Assembly (NCBI GenBank): GCA_007922195.1
Contig: ML681996.1
Location: 19,633,555 to 19,697,554, forward strand
DNA from: Podocnemis expansa
Taxonomy: Eukaryota; Chordata; Testudines; Podocnemididae
Length of the DNA stretch: 64,000 bases
Direction: 5' to 3'
Part shown: positions 24,027-36,635 of the stretch, in pieces
How positions within the stretch are numbered: position 1 is the first letter of the stretch
Layout of the letters: every line of letters begins with the position of its first letter
Notes under the pieces: generated by a model
What the model saw: the letters and a program-made list of their open reading frames with translations, nothing else
The model's database searches: none
Told to the model about the DNA's origin: nothing
Translations under genes and position numbers: made by a program

Positions 24027-24440
24027 GGGTATGTCCACATGAGTCTTTTACTTCAAAACAACACTAGTTGTTTCGAAATAAAAAACTGAATGTCCACACG
24101 ACGTTTTCTTATTTTGAAATGACAGGCTCTGTCATTTCGAAATAAGAACCATCATTTTGAAACAGCTTAAACCCCGTTCATTTCGAAATGGCTGTTATTT
24201 CAAAATGGTTATTTCGAAATAAGGCTGTTTGGACATGCTGTTTCAAAACAACACCATTGTTTCGAAACAACTGTTTTGAAACAATATGTCCAAACGGTCT
24301 TATTTCGAAATAACCATTTTGAAATAACAGCTGTTTCGAAAGCAGGCTTTCCCTTAATTCGAATTAACATTTTCTTAATTTGAATTAACTTATTTCAAAA
24401 TAACTTATTTCGAAATAATGATGTATGTGTGGACATAGCC
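24027..24440. mobile_element. Harbinger-like MITE (TTTCGAAA type), TAA duplication
   Basis: It begins GGGTATGTCCACATGAGT, ends TGTGTGGACATAGCC and is flanked by TAA on each side (24024-24026 and 24441-24443). The interior is a chain of TTTCGAAATAA palindromes. Two 46-bp inverted arms (24191-24236 and 24286-24331) match at 44 positions. Confidence 0.9.
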
Positions 24441-24673
24441 TAAATTTGTGGCCCCCCATTTACTGAGAATTCCTCTACACTAGCCTGCAGACTCTCCTTT
24501 CAAATTCAGGGCCTTTGCAGTCCTCCTTTTGGTGTCTTGTGTGATTCCTAGCTTGCAGTCTTTCCTCATCCAGTTTAGGTGTTCCACAGTCTTCCTGCTG
24601 GGGGTGTAAGCATCAGATCGCAGACTGCATACTTCTCTTTTAGGGCCTGGGTTTCACAGCTCTCCTTCTAAAG

Positions 24674-24881
24674 CAGTGGTTCCCAACCAGTGTGCTGTGG
24701 CACACAGGTGTGCTGTCAGGCCTCAGCAAGTGTGCCACAGAAGTTTTTGAAAAAACTTCTCAGAGCGCTGGATTGGCTCACGAATATTCATGAGTTCATT
24801 TAGAGACTATAAGGTGCTGTGCCTCAAAATAATTAAAGGTAGCAAGGAGTGCCACAGCCCAGAAAAGTTTGGGAATCAGTG
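24674..24881. mobile_element. hAT-like MITE, 208 bp
   Basis: CAGTGGTTCCCAACC on the left and, inverted from the right, CACTGATTCCCAAAC. The octamers TTCTAAAG and TTCTAGAG flank it (7 of 8 identical). 'gtgccaca' text near both ends is typical of short hAT derivatives. Confidence 0.85.
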
Positions 24882-24889
24882 TTCTAGAG

Positions 24890-27134
24890 ATTGGTTCCTA
24901 GCTGAGTTTAAGCTCTCTCTGCAGCTCCTTCTTGACAACTTAGGGAGTCCTGTTGAGTCATCCACCTAGTCAACTAATCACTCATTTGATCCTCTATATG
25001 TAGGTGTGATGACCACAACACCTGATTGTGCTGGTGGAGGGAAGGGAAAGAATGCTCTGCCCACTTGACAAGCTTCCTTGGCCCAGCCCTTAAAAGAAAC
25101 ACTACTCTGGAATGCCCTTCCATCACCCAAATGTTACCCATTCCTTGGGACCAACCATGTGTCTCCATTGACCACATTGTACACTTTCCTGGACTCCTGG
25201 AATGGGGTAAGTAGCATTATCTGGTTTAGAGTAATGCTGGAATCAGAGGACATGTCTCAGGCAGTGAGGTCCTATATCACCGGAAGTAGGTTGGTAATGT
25301 GTAATGCTGAGAGATAGGTAGGTGTCTCCTTTTAAAGAAAAATTGAAAATGTGTACCTGAAGGAAGACTAGACACAAAGAGGTTTGAGCATGTTTTAATT
25401 TTTCTGTATTATAAAGTTGATACTTAAATCCAACTTTTCCCACAGAGATATGCAGATTTTTCTTGTGCTCATTGTTGTTTCTAAAATGATAGCAGCTTCA
25501 AGAAATAAGTCTGACTTTCTCAAAAGAGTTGTTAGCTAAGTGGTCCTTGTACTGCATGTACTGTAAACTGAATGTACTGTAAACTCCATATAGTTTGGTT
25601 TGCAGATTTTTAATTAACACATTGGAAAACAGTGATAGCATTGTAACACCACACTTTTCATTTGCATGGGTTTGGTAGTGAGTTTATTTAAGTATCTGAT
25701 CACACCTCCTTTTTCAGCTCAAATCACTGTGTTTGTGGCTACAGGAAAACAGTTATATGTTTGTTTAATGTAGAGATAATTTTCCTTCAATGTGTGGCCA
25801 CTCTAATGTGTGGCATATTAAAAAATGCACGTGTTTATTTACTTAGATCACATATATCTACAAGAACATTAGAACGTGTGATCACACATTAAAATAAACA
25901 ACGTTCTGATTTTGTTTGTTCTCTTGTCTCTTTCCTTTTCCTTTCTTTTACTTTACAAAAGATTCCAAGAAAATGTTTGTGTTCTTAAGTAGTTCTGCGT
26001 ATGTTTTTCAGGAATTATGGTATCAGCTGAAATATTGTTTTAGTATAGAACCTATTATTTTAAATTGTGACACATAATGAGGTGCTCTGCCAAAGACCTT
26101 ATGTAAAGAATGAACAGAACCTAACGGGGGAAAAACAGAAGCAAAATGCAGTGCTGCCTTGGAAAATTCAGGTCAAAATTTACCTTACATCTTGATTTAC
26201 TTGAAAGACAGACTCTGAAGATCAATATAGTGCCATTAAAAATACAGCTATGCTATGCTGAGTCATCCGAAAACAGCTTGGATTTCCTTGTTTTTTATCA
26301 AATGTATTTGATTGTAGAGTATGGGTATAATCAGTGATCCGTGAAGGGTAATATCTACTCATAAAAAAGATGTGCTGTGTCTAAGCTGTGGAAACATTCA
26401 CAAGTTACCAGGAATGTTCCAAATTGGACTAAACTGTCTAATTCGTTCCAAAAGTAATACTGTCAGCTTTTATTTACAGGTCAATGGATGGATATTTAAG
26501 TATGTCCAGAGGCTATTTTAGCTTTCTACTGCTGTCTTCAAGACAGAATCTTAACATTTGAAAATCTTTTAGGGGGCATATTTGAAAAGGCTTTTAAGCA
26601 CCTAAAGATGCAAATAGGCACCTAGGTATGAGTATCATTTACAGTCTGCTCCTATGCTAAGTTCCACCCATCAGAGAATACAAAATACATGGAAATTCAT
26701 CTATTTTCTCAGCCCCTTATAATACTACTGTGCCCAGTAGCCTGTGCACTGGATAAATGTACAATGTAGATGAAGAAATCTTTCACTAAGCTTTAGAATG
26801 ACTCCATGAAAACTACTCCAGTTAATGACTGCAGTAAATACTACAGTCTCATGCAAACTGATGGTTAAGAAGAGGATGAAAACATCCGTATAGTAGAGAA
26901 TCCTTAATTCTACTACCATCCTTCTCTTGGACTCCCCATGGCACATCCACATAGAGATGAACGGAGAGGTTGAACATTCTTGTGTGCTCCTGAAGTTGAT
27001 TCCATTTGTGCAGAAGAATTTGCAGAACAGGGTGTGTGTCAGAATTATAGGAGGGAAAAGGGCATGACTAGAATATTGCTGTTTGCTGGTGATCCCTCAT
27101 TCCTAAAATGTCTTCTGAAAGGCTAGTGCAGTTA
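24890..27134. other. Spacer, nothing recognised
   Basis: AT-rich, no supported exon. A 15-bp imperfect duplication built on 'atgtactgtaaact' lies near 25558-25588. 'ttaagcacctaaagatgcaaataggcacctagg' near 26595 may be a scrap of an old palindromic repeat. Confidence 0.5.
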
Positions 27135-27142
27135 GTGTAAAT

Positions 27143-28132
27143 CAGGGTTGTCAAACTTACAGCTTGTGGGCTGCATCCGGCCCACCAAGGTCTCTTATCT
27201 GGGCTGTGGAGCTGCTGCCTGTTGCAATGAGTCAACTCCTTAGCCTGTCTGTTATCCAGGGCTCTGCAGGTAGCAGTGAGAAAGGAGCTGCCAGCCCCTC
27301 CCCACTGCATCCATAGATAGGGCAGAGGGAAATTTTAACCTCTTCATCTAGCCCAGGCAGTGTTATCTGCACTTCAAACTGTAGGAAGTAGGGGCCCCAA
27401 GGTGGGAGGGAAAGAGCTGGGGTGACAATGGGTGAGGGGCCCTGTTGTGGAAGCCCAGAGCCAAGTGTGGGCTGCAGGGTCCTCCAGTTGTGGGGGGAGA
27501 TACTGGAGCTAAGGAGAGAGGAGCCCAGAGCTGGCTGCAGGCCAAAGAGTCTCCCACAGGTGGAGGAGGGATGTAGAGCTAGATGCAGGTCTCATAGTAG
27601 GGTCCCCCAGGTTGTAGCCAGAAGAGGGTGTGTACTGTGGAGGGTCCCCATGCAGTAGGCCAGGGATCAGGCCTAAGGCCAGTAGGTGTAAGGGGCAGAT
27701 AAGGTGGGTCCTGACAATGGTTGAATCTGCTGGGGATGTGTGTGGATGCGGGAGGTTTGAGTGGCAGAGTGTGGTGGATTCAGGGGTTGAGCATGGGGTG
27801 CAGGTGCTGCATGTGGTGGTCAAGCATGGCTGGAGGGTGAGGGATCAAGTGTGGTGGGGATGGAAGATGGGGGGATGAGCAGGGGGCTAGGGGATGCAGG
27901 GAGCGAGGTGGGGCCCAGGGTAGTGCCCTGACTGTTTTACTCCAGGAACTGGATTGAGCCCCTTTGAGCCAGGTATGGGAGTCACTCCCACAGCGGGACT
28001 GGGGGAGGGGCCGGGGAGCCCACATGGTACTGTGCCAGGAAGTGGTCAGGGAGTCTGTGTGGACACATGGCCCTTATCAATTTTCCTGCCCTCCAATGTG
28101 GCCTGACACATAGAATGAATTTGACACCTCTG
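27143..28132. mobile_element. hAT-like element with perfect 8-bp duplication
   Basis: The left end is CAGGGTTGTCAAACT and the inverted right end is CAGAGGTGTCAAATT. GTGTAAAT is identical on both flanks (27135-27142 and 28133-28140). The subterminal 'gtgggctgcatccggcccacc' is a hAT hallmark. The core (27370-28060) is G-rich and degenerately repetitive; its frames are compositional. Confidence 0.88.
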
Positions 28133-28140
28133 GTGTAAAT

Positions 28141-30554
28141 TAAAGGAACTCTGAAGTTGCTCTAAATTGCTCTGTGGGCTGAAATGGCCCATGGTTGGCT
28201 TCATGATCAGGAAAGAAACAGCTACTTTTCCCTCTCCTGCTTCTGACTTCTAAGTGGTGAGGAGTTTGGCCCGGGCTGAAGATTTAGCCTGAATTCTCTT
28301 TACAACCTCTAAAAATTCTGCAGACTTTTCAGGCCAGTCAAAGTTAGTGGCTTGAACACAGCTTAGGATCTGTCATCAGCTGGAAGAAAGACTTAGTCAG
28401 GTAAAAAGGTGGGTTATGTAGCAAAGAATGTAAAGCCATTTTAAAGTACAACTTTAAAAAGCACGAGGCAAAATTATAAAAAATCTTTGTGCTTTCTCTT
28501 CCTTTATCTGGCTGACAATTTCTATAAACTTGGGACTGTGTTGAATACATTGTACTATATTCATCCTTGGTTTAATTCCAGTCAAGTCAATTTGATCTGA
28601 ATTAGAATTCTTTATGCTCAATTAAATATAAGGGAACAAAAAGTGTTTAGAATTTTTCTGCTCATTCTGTTTTCATGTTGCTCCCATACACTCTTTCTGG
28701 GATGTAAATTGGAATATCATTAGTGACTTCCTCAGAAAGCAATGACATTTTCAGACATTTGTTTTACTCCTCTCAAGCTCCAACAAAAGTGCATTTTACA
28801 ATATATATTAGGGTTTTTTTCTGTAAATTAAAATCCTTGTGGAAAAAGGACACATTCATTTCCCACACATTTACATTTTTATTTCTCTTCTAAGTACCTA
28901 GAGGTAAGATTAAACTAAACAAATAAATGAAAAACCCCATTCATCTAGGGATACTGTACAACCTTAATAAGCACTGAGAAATTAAAATAAATTGTGATGG
29001 ATTGCAAGAGTCTTGGTCTAAACCAGTCTGAAAATTAATTTAATTACACAAATGTTTATTTTATTATAGTGTTGTATTTTACATTTTTGAACAGATGCAA
29101 TAATCTGCCAATTATTTCAGTGAACAGTGAACATGGAACAGAAAGTAGGACCAAATCTGGACTGTACTTTGAAAAACAGACCTCTGCCTTCAAGCTGAGA
29201 GCAAAGAAGGCAGCGTTGCCCCATCCACCATTTTTTTTTCCGACTAATCATATGCTAATTGACTCAGTAAGGAATGTGCTGGCTGTCTAACTCATTTAGA
29301 GCAATCTCTCCAGAGCTGTCTGTAAGGCTGCAGTGGTCTTCCAAGTCAAACAAATGGTTGCTAAGTCAATAAGTCTGTTAAATATGGCCTTGTTGATGAC
29401 ATAAATGTGTCATTTTTTTCATTTTGCTCATGACAGACACTTTTAAGTGACCGTGAAATGAAACTGATTTTAAAAGTCTGAAGAATGGTGAATTAGTTTT
29501 CAGGAAGCAATTCGTATTTTTGGCACTGATTGTATTTGACTTTACAAAGAGCTGAAACAACTCAGTGAATTGATAATGAGGAAATGTTTACTTATTCCAA
29601 ACATGAGGTACAGATTCAGTCTGTGTTTTTATTTGCAGCATACAACCCTTCCTTTCTTTGTTTCCCCCTATTAACTCTTCAGCTCCAAGTCACATAGAAA
29701 TAGTCAGATAGTAGAACTGATGTTACAAAATCCCTGAGATACCTTCTGTGTTTTGTAAGGAGCTCGTGGGGGGGGGAGGCAGCTTTTATTAAATGGATAC
29801 TGTCTGCTAGAAATGTTGGCAGCTTTTTAAAACAAAATAATAATAATTAAATGTAATTTCAGGTACTAAACTGCCCTGACCCCCCCCCATTTTTAATTTT
29901 ATTTGTGGTTTTCCTAGCACCTTTTACAAATTTTAATTTTTTTGTCTCCATCTGTGGATATAGAAAAGCCAAACACAAAAGGCAGGGGAAGTTACTTGTT
30001 TATGCATGCAGACAGAATACAGGGGGAAAGCTTAGCAATTCAGAGCAAGACTTCTCCTCTCTCCTATTTCTACAGTAACTGAAGGTATCTGATACAATAA
30101 AAATATTAATTAATTCATAAATGTGATTTTTAAAAGTTAGTGGCATCCATTTAACTACATGACCAGTCTTCCAACTCTCGGTTAGCTTCAGTCTTCTGGA
30201 AAGAGTTAACATTATACATACCCAGCAGTTTAACATACATTTTAGCACGGTTGTAGGTATACTGGCATTGTATCACCTAATTTGTATAGTCATTCCCATG
30301 CTATTAATTTGATGCCCTTCTTTAAAATGGCAATTCTTATCCCTGGTTTCATTGATTGATTAACCTTGAAGAATGATTGTGTCTGATGCCCTGAGACCCA
30401 GAGACTGTAAATGGCTATAATTCCCAACAATCTGATGATGCCAGGAATCTGTCAATTATATTGACAGCAGATGGACTCTTCTAAGTACTAGCTTTTTTGG
30501 AAGGAGATGTTATAAGTAGAACCATCATGAAATACATTACAAGAAAGCATAAGT

Positions 30555-30557
<3 letters not shown>
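28141..30557. other. AT-rich spacer, nothing recognised
   Basis: No supported gene or transposon end. G8, C9 and other short homopolymers are scattered through it. Confidence 0.55.
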
Positions 30558-30558
<1 letters not shown>

Positions 30559-30604
<46 letters not shown>

Positions 30605-30614
30605 NNNNNNNNNN

Positions 30615-30661
<47 letters not shown>
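30559..30661. repeat. (CA)n microsatellite with assembly gap
   Basis: CA units run on both sides of ten N (30605-30614), so the real length is unknown. The cysteine-valine frame across it is an artefact. Confidence 0.97.
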
Positions 30662-30665
<4 letters not shown>

Positions 30666-30688
30666 ATCAATGGCCTGAATCCACAACA

Positions 30689-31175
30689 GGTATTTCTACA
30701 CTTACAATTTCATTTGAATTAGTGAGGATCAATTTGAATTAAATAAATGCATGGCTACACTGGCTTCCATTAATTCGAACTAAGGAATGCCTTAATTTTA
30801 ATTGATGAAAGCTAACTTTGAAGTTATAAAACCTAGTTTAACTTTGAAGTGAGCTTCGAAGCATCTGATGAAGTGGGATTTTCTCCCACAAAAGCTCATG
30901 CGAAAAGTAAATCTGTTAGCCTCTAACTGCCACACAACTCCTTTTTTTTTTTTTTAATTCAAACTAACTGTTAGTTCAAAGTAGCCACAGCTTGATTTTC
31001 CCTATGCAATATCACCCCCTACCTAATTTGAACTAGCCAAGTCCTGGGGCATGGATATGCTAGTTCAAATTAGGGTTTCTACTGTGGCCCTGTTAATTCA
31101 AATTACCTTAATTTAAATTAATCATTATTAATTTGAATTAAGTTAATTTGAACTAACCTAAGTGTAGACATAGCC
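30689..31175. mobile_element. Harbinger-like MITE (TTAATTCAAATTAA type)
   Basis: The left end GGTATTTCTACACTTAC is a worn version of the family end. The right end AAGTGTAGACATAGCC is intact. The interior carries TTTGAATTAA palindromes and a 'catggatatgctagttcaaatt' stretch shared with other members here. A dispersed repeat is nested at 30845-30946. No clear 3-bp duplication is seen. Confidence 0.75.
30845..30946 (-). repeat. Dispersed 'GTTAGTCTAG' repeat, nested in MITE
   Basis: 'gatgaagtgggattttctccc', 'aaagctcatgcg' and 'gccacacaactcc' are the antisense words of the dispersed repeat. The copy ends in a T12 run. Confidence 0.7.
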
Positions 31176-32747
31176 AAAAAGACTTAAATATTGCAGTGCT
31201 TCTTACTGCAATGACTAGACAAATCACAGGAACACCACTGTGATGCACAGTGCCTGAGTTAACTGCTTAGGTTTCCTACACAATGCATGGAAAGAAACAG
31301 GCATCTTAGAATGTGATCCACAAAACTAGAATGCTGGACTGGGGTGTGGGGAGAGAGCTGCCTAAGCTAGAAAATGGAAGATGCTGTTGCCAGGTGTGTG
31401 AGAATGAGTGAGATGTTATGGTGGAAGAGTGGTTCTGGCACCCTGATGGTGCCCTCCTAGGGATTCTTCCAGAGCACCAAACCTTTGGATCTGCCTCACA
31501 ATCCAGACCCCAGCATGAGCCTGAATGTCTACACTGCAGATTTTAGTCCCACAATTTGTGCCTCACAAATCTAATCTGGGCTGTAAAACGTGGAGATTTT
31601 GTTTGTTTGTTTGTTTTTAATTTGAGTGTAAACATACCGTATGTGTAGAATTTTGATTCCACTGAAGTCAATGGAAGATTTGCCACTCCATTCAGTAAGT
31701 CCAGGATTTCCCCTTAAGAATATAGAAGTGTTTTGTCATTCCTCTTCTGCAATCTGGATTGTTCTGCAGCTGTAGCAAACCAATTCTACAGTACTGGGCC
31801 CCAACTTATTCTGCCTTGCTGGTTGAACTTCCCACTTCTAGGATGGCTCATGCCCAGCCTCCTGTGTATAATCAGTCCCTTACCCAATAGAAGAGCTCTG
31901 TCACTATCCACTCACGGTATAAGCCCCTAACAAATACCCCCTACTCCCAGATGCAACCCTGGGAACTGCCATCTTGCAGGGTTCAGTGTTGCCCACTTCA
32001 CCCTGCAAGTTCATTTACACTTGTCCACCAATTTATCAAAGAAATTGATATGCCCACCCTTGTTTTTCCCAGTGAGGTCTCTCCACATACTCAATCTACA
32101 TACACTGCTTTGGATAAAACAAATGTAAGTTTATGGACTACAGTAAGATTTTAAGTGATTCCAAGTCAAATTAATATAAATCGAATAATCATTTTATCAA
32201 GGAGTTAATCACAATCTAATAAAAGAAAACTCATATTCTAAACTAAAGTCCCTGTTCCAGTCTACTTGCAGCTTAACACACAGCTTATCTCTGATGTGTT
32301 TTGCAGCCAGATTCCTCCCATCCTGTGGGTAGGTGCCAGTCCTTGGTGTTTTACAGAAGGTTGGTTCCAGGGGAAAAAGACCCAGACAAAGTTGCCTTTT
32401 TCTTTTAACAAGTTTTCTCAACACCCCCTGGGGTCAGGTGATTGTCCATGTCCAGTAAAGGGTGGTATCTTTCCCTCTTAAGCCGGAGTGTTCAGGCTTA
32501 ATTGTTCTTGCATGCCTGCTTCTGTAGGGCATGAAACCACAGCTGTGTTTCAATTGAGATTATGATATAGTAGAATTTCATACTTGTACATACAAACACA
32601 ATATTTTGGGAAGAATGCTATCATAACAGTAATGTTTGGTAGGTCATGAGCATTTCCAAAACAGCTGACATGGTCTAGTTTGTATCAAATTATACACAGT
32701 TTCACTGGAGGAGTGATACACAGATCACATGACAGGGGTATATGTTG
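31176..32747. other. Spacer, nothing recognised
   Basis: Contains a (GTTT)n run near 31598-31616. Short frames near 31733-32154 show no family motif. Confidence 0.5.
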
Positions 32748-32755
32748 TATGCAGC

Positions 32756-33246
32756 CAGGGACATCCTTAGGATAGGGTGACTGGGGCAGCCACCCAGGGC
32801 CCCCGGCTTTTGGGGGACCCAAGGGGCCCACACTGCTGCCCCCCCATGCCGGGGACCGGGCAAGCAGCCAAAAGGGCAGCCCAGTTCAGCGCGGTGATCC
32901 AGCCACACACACCCAGGCCATGTGTGCTGCTCTCGGCTCTCTTCTGGAGCAGCAGGGAGGGGGTGGGAGGCACCACGGACGCTACCCCCAGCTGCGCTGT
33001 CTCCCTCACCCTCCCCATTGCTCTGGCACAGAGCCAAGAGCAGCGCACGTGGCCTGGGGTGGCAGATAGGCAGTGCTGAACCCGGCCACCCTTTTGGCCG
33101 CTTGCCCAGTCCCCGACATGGGACAGCTAGCAAAGGAGCCTGCCCCTCCCCTGGGCCAGCTGGCCATGCCCGTAGTGCCAGGGGTGTGGGGGTGCCCTCA
33201 GAGGGTGATTTGCTCGGGCTTCTGCAACCCCCTAGGGATGGTCCTG
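32756..33246. mobile_element. hAT-like element, GC-rich
   Basis: The left end CAGGGACATCCTTAGG and the inverted right end CAGGACCATCCCTAGG pair well. The octamers TATGCAGC and TGTGCTGC agree at 6 of 8. 'gggcagccacccagggccccc' just inside the left end is typical of a widespread vertebrate hAT group. The 184-codon minus frame across it is compositional. Confidence 0.75.
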
Positions 33247-33319
33247 TGTGCTGCATGTCACAAGCATGTTAAAAATGTAATAAGGCAATATAACGAGAAG
33301 TAAGGGGATGAAACTAAGG

Positions 33320-33560
33320 AAGGGAAAATGTAGAGTCAGAATTTAAACTAAACAAAAAAGCAATCACATCTCTTCAGCACTGAAAACCTTTGGTCTGTGG
33401 AGTAGTGTCTAATGAGAAATGGCAGAAAACTCATGGCTTGGGACTTTTAAAATAGGTTGGATAAATTACAGAATGTGCTATGGGGAAAAACTGCATTGGC
33501 AGGGAGACAGATCAGCTGACTAAAAGAGGTCCTTTCCAGCTCCAGTCTCTCTCATAATAC
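33320..33560 (+). mobile_element. CR1/L2-like LINE 3' scrap
   Basis: 'gggacttttaaaataggttggataaa' and 'gaggtcctttccagctccagtct' read like the C-terminal end and 3' tail of CR1-clade ORF2. Strongly decayed. Confidence 0.45.
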
Positions 33561-34069
33561 AGAACTGTTGCAAAGATGAGCTGACAGGGTTTGGTATAGT
33601 TCAGGTACTTCCAAATACAGAGACACCTGTCTGTCTTGCTACCAGAGAGAGGCAGTTTAGCTCAATTTGCAAATCTGTCCCTAACAAAGCTACAGTTTAA
33701 ATGAACTGAGTCATTCATTTCAATCAGTGTCTATGAGACAAGACTGACAGGAAAAAAAAAAGGCAACAAACAAACAAACAACCCCCCCAATACTTTAAAA
33801 ATTATACAATAGATGGAACTGAGACATCACTGCATCTCTTGCCTACTCCTGAGGTGCATATTTGTGGCTTCTTGGCAAAGCTCTTGATTAGCTAGAGGAG
33901 GGAAATTAGTGCATTGTTTCTTTGTTCTCTCAAATGAGGTGTATTGAGATTTAGTTAGTGTTTTCTACAAGAAGTCTATATACTTTTATAATTTTAAGCA
34001 GCAACTTTTTTCAAGTACATAAAGCATTCATACAAGGGTATGGATGAAACATTGTTATCTTTAACCTCT
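33561..34069. other. Spacer, nothing recognised
   Basis: Only a (CAAA)n/C7 simple stretch near 33763-33789 stands out. Confidence 0.5.
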
Positions 34070-34197
34070 GAAAGTAGGACAAGAAGGTATGAGCGTAAAT
34101 TGCAGCAAGGGAGGTTTATGTTGGATATTAGAAAAAAAAATCCTAACAAACAGACTGTTTAAGCACTTGAATAAGTTACCTGGAACAGATTTTAGAA
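34070..34197 (+). mobile_element. CR1 3' fragment
   Basis: 'ggacaagaaggtatgagcgtaa', 'tgcagcaagggaggtttatgttggatattag' and 'ttaagcacttgaataagttacc' follow the order of CR1 ORF2 C-terminal text. It breaks off where a hAT end begins. Confidence 0.6.
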
Positions 34198-34290
34198 CAG
34201 GAGTGTCCAACCTTTTTGAGTGAGGGGCCGCACTGGAAATCTTTTCTCACTGAGGATGATGAACACATTTTACATAGATAAAACGTAGTA
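34198..34290. mobile_element. hAT-like left end, truncated
   Basis: CAGGAGTGTCCAACCTTTTTG followed by 'gaggggccgcactgg' is a standard hAT left end. The right end is not found. Confidence 0.5.
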
Positions 34291-34982
34291 GAATTTGATC
34301 TTAAGCTTCAGTAGAGGAGGTCACTAGAGACTTCCTATGTAAACTGTGGATATATCATCCTATTTAGGAAGGAAACATGACAAGTTTTACATTCTAATCT
34401 AGCCCATAGCTTAAATTCTTCTTCAGCCTCAGGAGACATTAGAGATCTTTAAAAGTTAACATTAACTCTAATAATATAAATTATGGAAGAATACCAATAA
34501 CAACATAGAATCAAGACTGTTGTCCTTAAAAAAATAAAAACAAACAAACAAACATCCTTTCCTATCGTTGGGAGATTACCCATAGAAATAGAGAATCTAA
34601 TGCATTTTTTGTAACATAATGTAAACTAAGGCAAGAAAACTAGAAGTCCAATTCAAAAGCAAGAGTCAGTCCTCAATACTTGCTTATTAGTGTTACTGGG
34701 AGTGATTTAACATGAGGGTACTTACCATATAGCCAGCAGACTGTTTGAAGTAGGTGACTCGATTGAGTAAGAGCTTGCAGACTGGAGGCATTTCTCAGCT
34801 ACTACCTAAGAAGTTGTTTTCTGGCCTGATCAAGATAAAGCTTCTGGTTTTTGTGCTAAATGTTCTTATGTTTACTGTTACCTAGTTTGTCACTCATTTG
34901 TATTTCTTCTCCATCTGCTGTATCATGCCTAGCATTAAGGACCTGACCCAAAACCATCTGAAATCAATGAGTACCTTTTTAG
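34291..34982. other. Spacer, nothing recognised
   Basis: AT-rich, with a short (CAAA)n near 34538-34553. Confidence 0.5.
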
Positions 34983-34984
34983 TT

Positions 34985-35162
34985 CCAAAGTGGCAGCCAT
35001 GTTAGTCTGGTTCAGCAAAATAAGCAAGGAGTCCTGTGGCACTTAAAGACTAACCAATTTTTTATCTCATGAGCTTTCATGGGAGAAAATCCCACTTAAA
35101 GTTCATGCAATAAATAGATTTGTTAGTCTTTAAGTGCCACAGAATTCCTTGCTTATTTCACC
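34985..35162. repeat. Dispersed 'GTTAGTCTAG' repeat, foldback copy
   Basis: Arms at about 35018-35055 and 35118-35158 are inverted copies ('aaataagcaaggagtcctgtgg' against 'ccacagaattccttgcttattt'). They flank 'gagctttcatgggagaaaat'. Confidence 0.75.
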
Positions 35163-36268
35163 TTTTTAGTGACTCTAATGGGCACCCTTTAACTGATTTC
35201 AGTTGCCCTTAGATCATGACCCCAGATAGTCAACTTTCTCGAGCAGGGGCTTTCTTCTTTCTTTCTTCTCTCTACAGTGCTCATCTTCATGTCAGTACTC
35301 AAAAAGGGGGGTGGGGGAGTGCAGGGGCTCACACATTTTTCTTTTTTTTTTTTTTTTTTTTACATTTATAACTGATGCACTGAGCCCAGAGGTCCTGGAG
35401 CTATGAACTGCGAAGCCAAGAGGTGACAGGGATAAGTCATGGCAAGCCTGGCACAATTAAGCACTGCTTTTTGGGGTCCTGATCCTTGACTGAAGTTCCT
35501 AGGTGCAATCATCATCATAATAGCTATTAGGTAACAATAACCTTTGTAGCTCAGTTTACACATGTAGATCCATACATTGTGAAACCAGAATGAACCATTC
35601 TGATGATCTACTCTGGCCTATTGTATAACAGAGGACATAGGATTATTCCTTACATTAATTTCTGTTTGAAGTAGAGCATATATTTATGTTATAACCTATG
35701 AGCCTCAGACTCGGGTCTCCAGAAGTATCTATGCTGATCTGCCACTTGGCAGACTACTGAAAGGTGCTGACTCAGCACTCGTGAAATGCAGCCCAGTTTG
35801 AGGTTCCTCCATTGACATCCATTTGCCGTAGACCCAAACAGACTAACGGCCTATTGGCCCTATGTTAGCCAGCAAAAAGAAGCTGGCTGAATAACTGGGA
35901 TCCATCCTTTTCCTGATTTCCTGGTGTTCTGTCCTGGCTTGGCTTCTGACCTCTGACGTATAGTTCTGATCTCTAGTTTGTTTTCTCCTTTCAACCCACT
36001 GCTATGCTGATCTACCCAACTCTGGTTACGAGTTTGTGCTTCTGATTCCTGATAGCATAGCCTTTGGCTATACCAATACTGATCTTGTATGCATATAGTA
36101 TTCTCTATCTATTTTATACAGATATATCTTTCTTTATATAAGTCTAAGAAACCATGGTTCTATAGATTTTACTTAGAATAAGTAGGTAGGTTAGTACTGG
36201 TTCCTTCAAGAAGCTGATAATGCAAGAATGACAAAGCCTGCACGTAATTGCTTTGTAAAAGAAGTGAC
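35163..36268. other. Spacer, nothing firm
   Basis: Holds a T20 run near 35342-35361. 'aaccagaatgaaccattctgatgatctac' (35582-35610) may be a scrap of antisense CR1 tail. Confidence 0.45.
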
Positions 36269-36271
36269 TAA

Positions 36272-36632
36272 GGGTGTGTTCACACAGCAGTCTTATTCCG
36301 AAACAACAGAGGTTGTTTCAAAATAAGAAAGACCATGTTCACACGATGCACCGTTGTTTCGAAACAACTTAAACCCCATGTGGGGACGAAACAACGTTGT
36401 TTCGAAACGATTGTTTTGAAACAATGCCGTCCGAACATGTTGTTTCAAAACAACGGTGACTCATTTTGAAATAACTGTTGTCTGAACATGCTATTTCGCT
36501 TTGAGCTTTTTTCCTTAATTTGAATTAACAAACTGTTAATCCGAATTAACTTATTTTGAAATAACGCCTTATTTCGATACAACTTGCATCGAAACAACTT
36601 GTATCGAAATAACCCCATGTGTGAACGTAGCC
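36272..36632. mobile_element. Harbinger-like MITE (TTTCGAAA type), TAA duplication
   Basis: GGGTGTGTTCACACAGCAG opens and TGTGTGAACGTAGCC closes the element, with TAA on both sides (36269-36271 and 36633-36635). The interior is made of GTTTCGAAAC and TTTTGAAATAA palindromes like the 24 kb copy. Confidence 0.9.
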
Positions 36633-36635
36633 TAA

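Noticed and set aside
24890..27134. Host exons
   Set aside because: I looked for frames with plausible splice sites and conserved motifs in the longest unannotated stretch and found none that I could defend.
30488..30670. Cysteine-valine repeat frame
   Set aside because: Translation of the CA microsatellite across the N gap.
32702..33256. 184-codon minus-strand frame
   Set aside because: It coincides with a GC-rich hAT-like element with good ends and an octamer duplication; no domain is seen.
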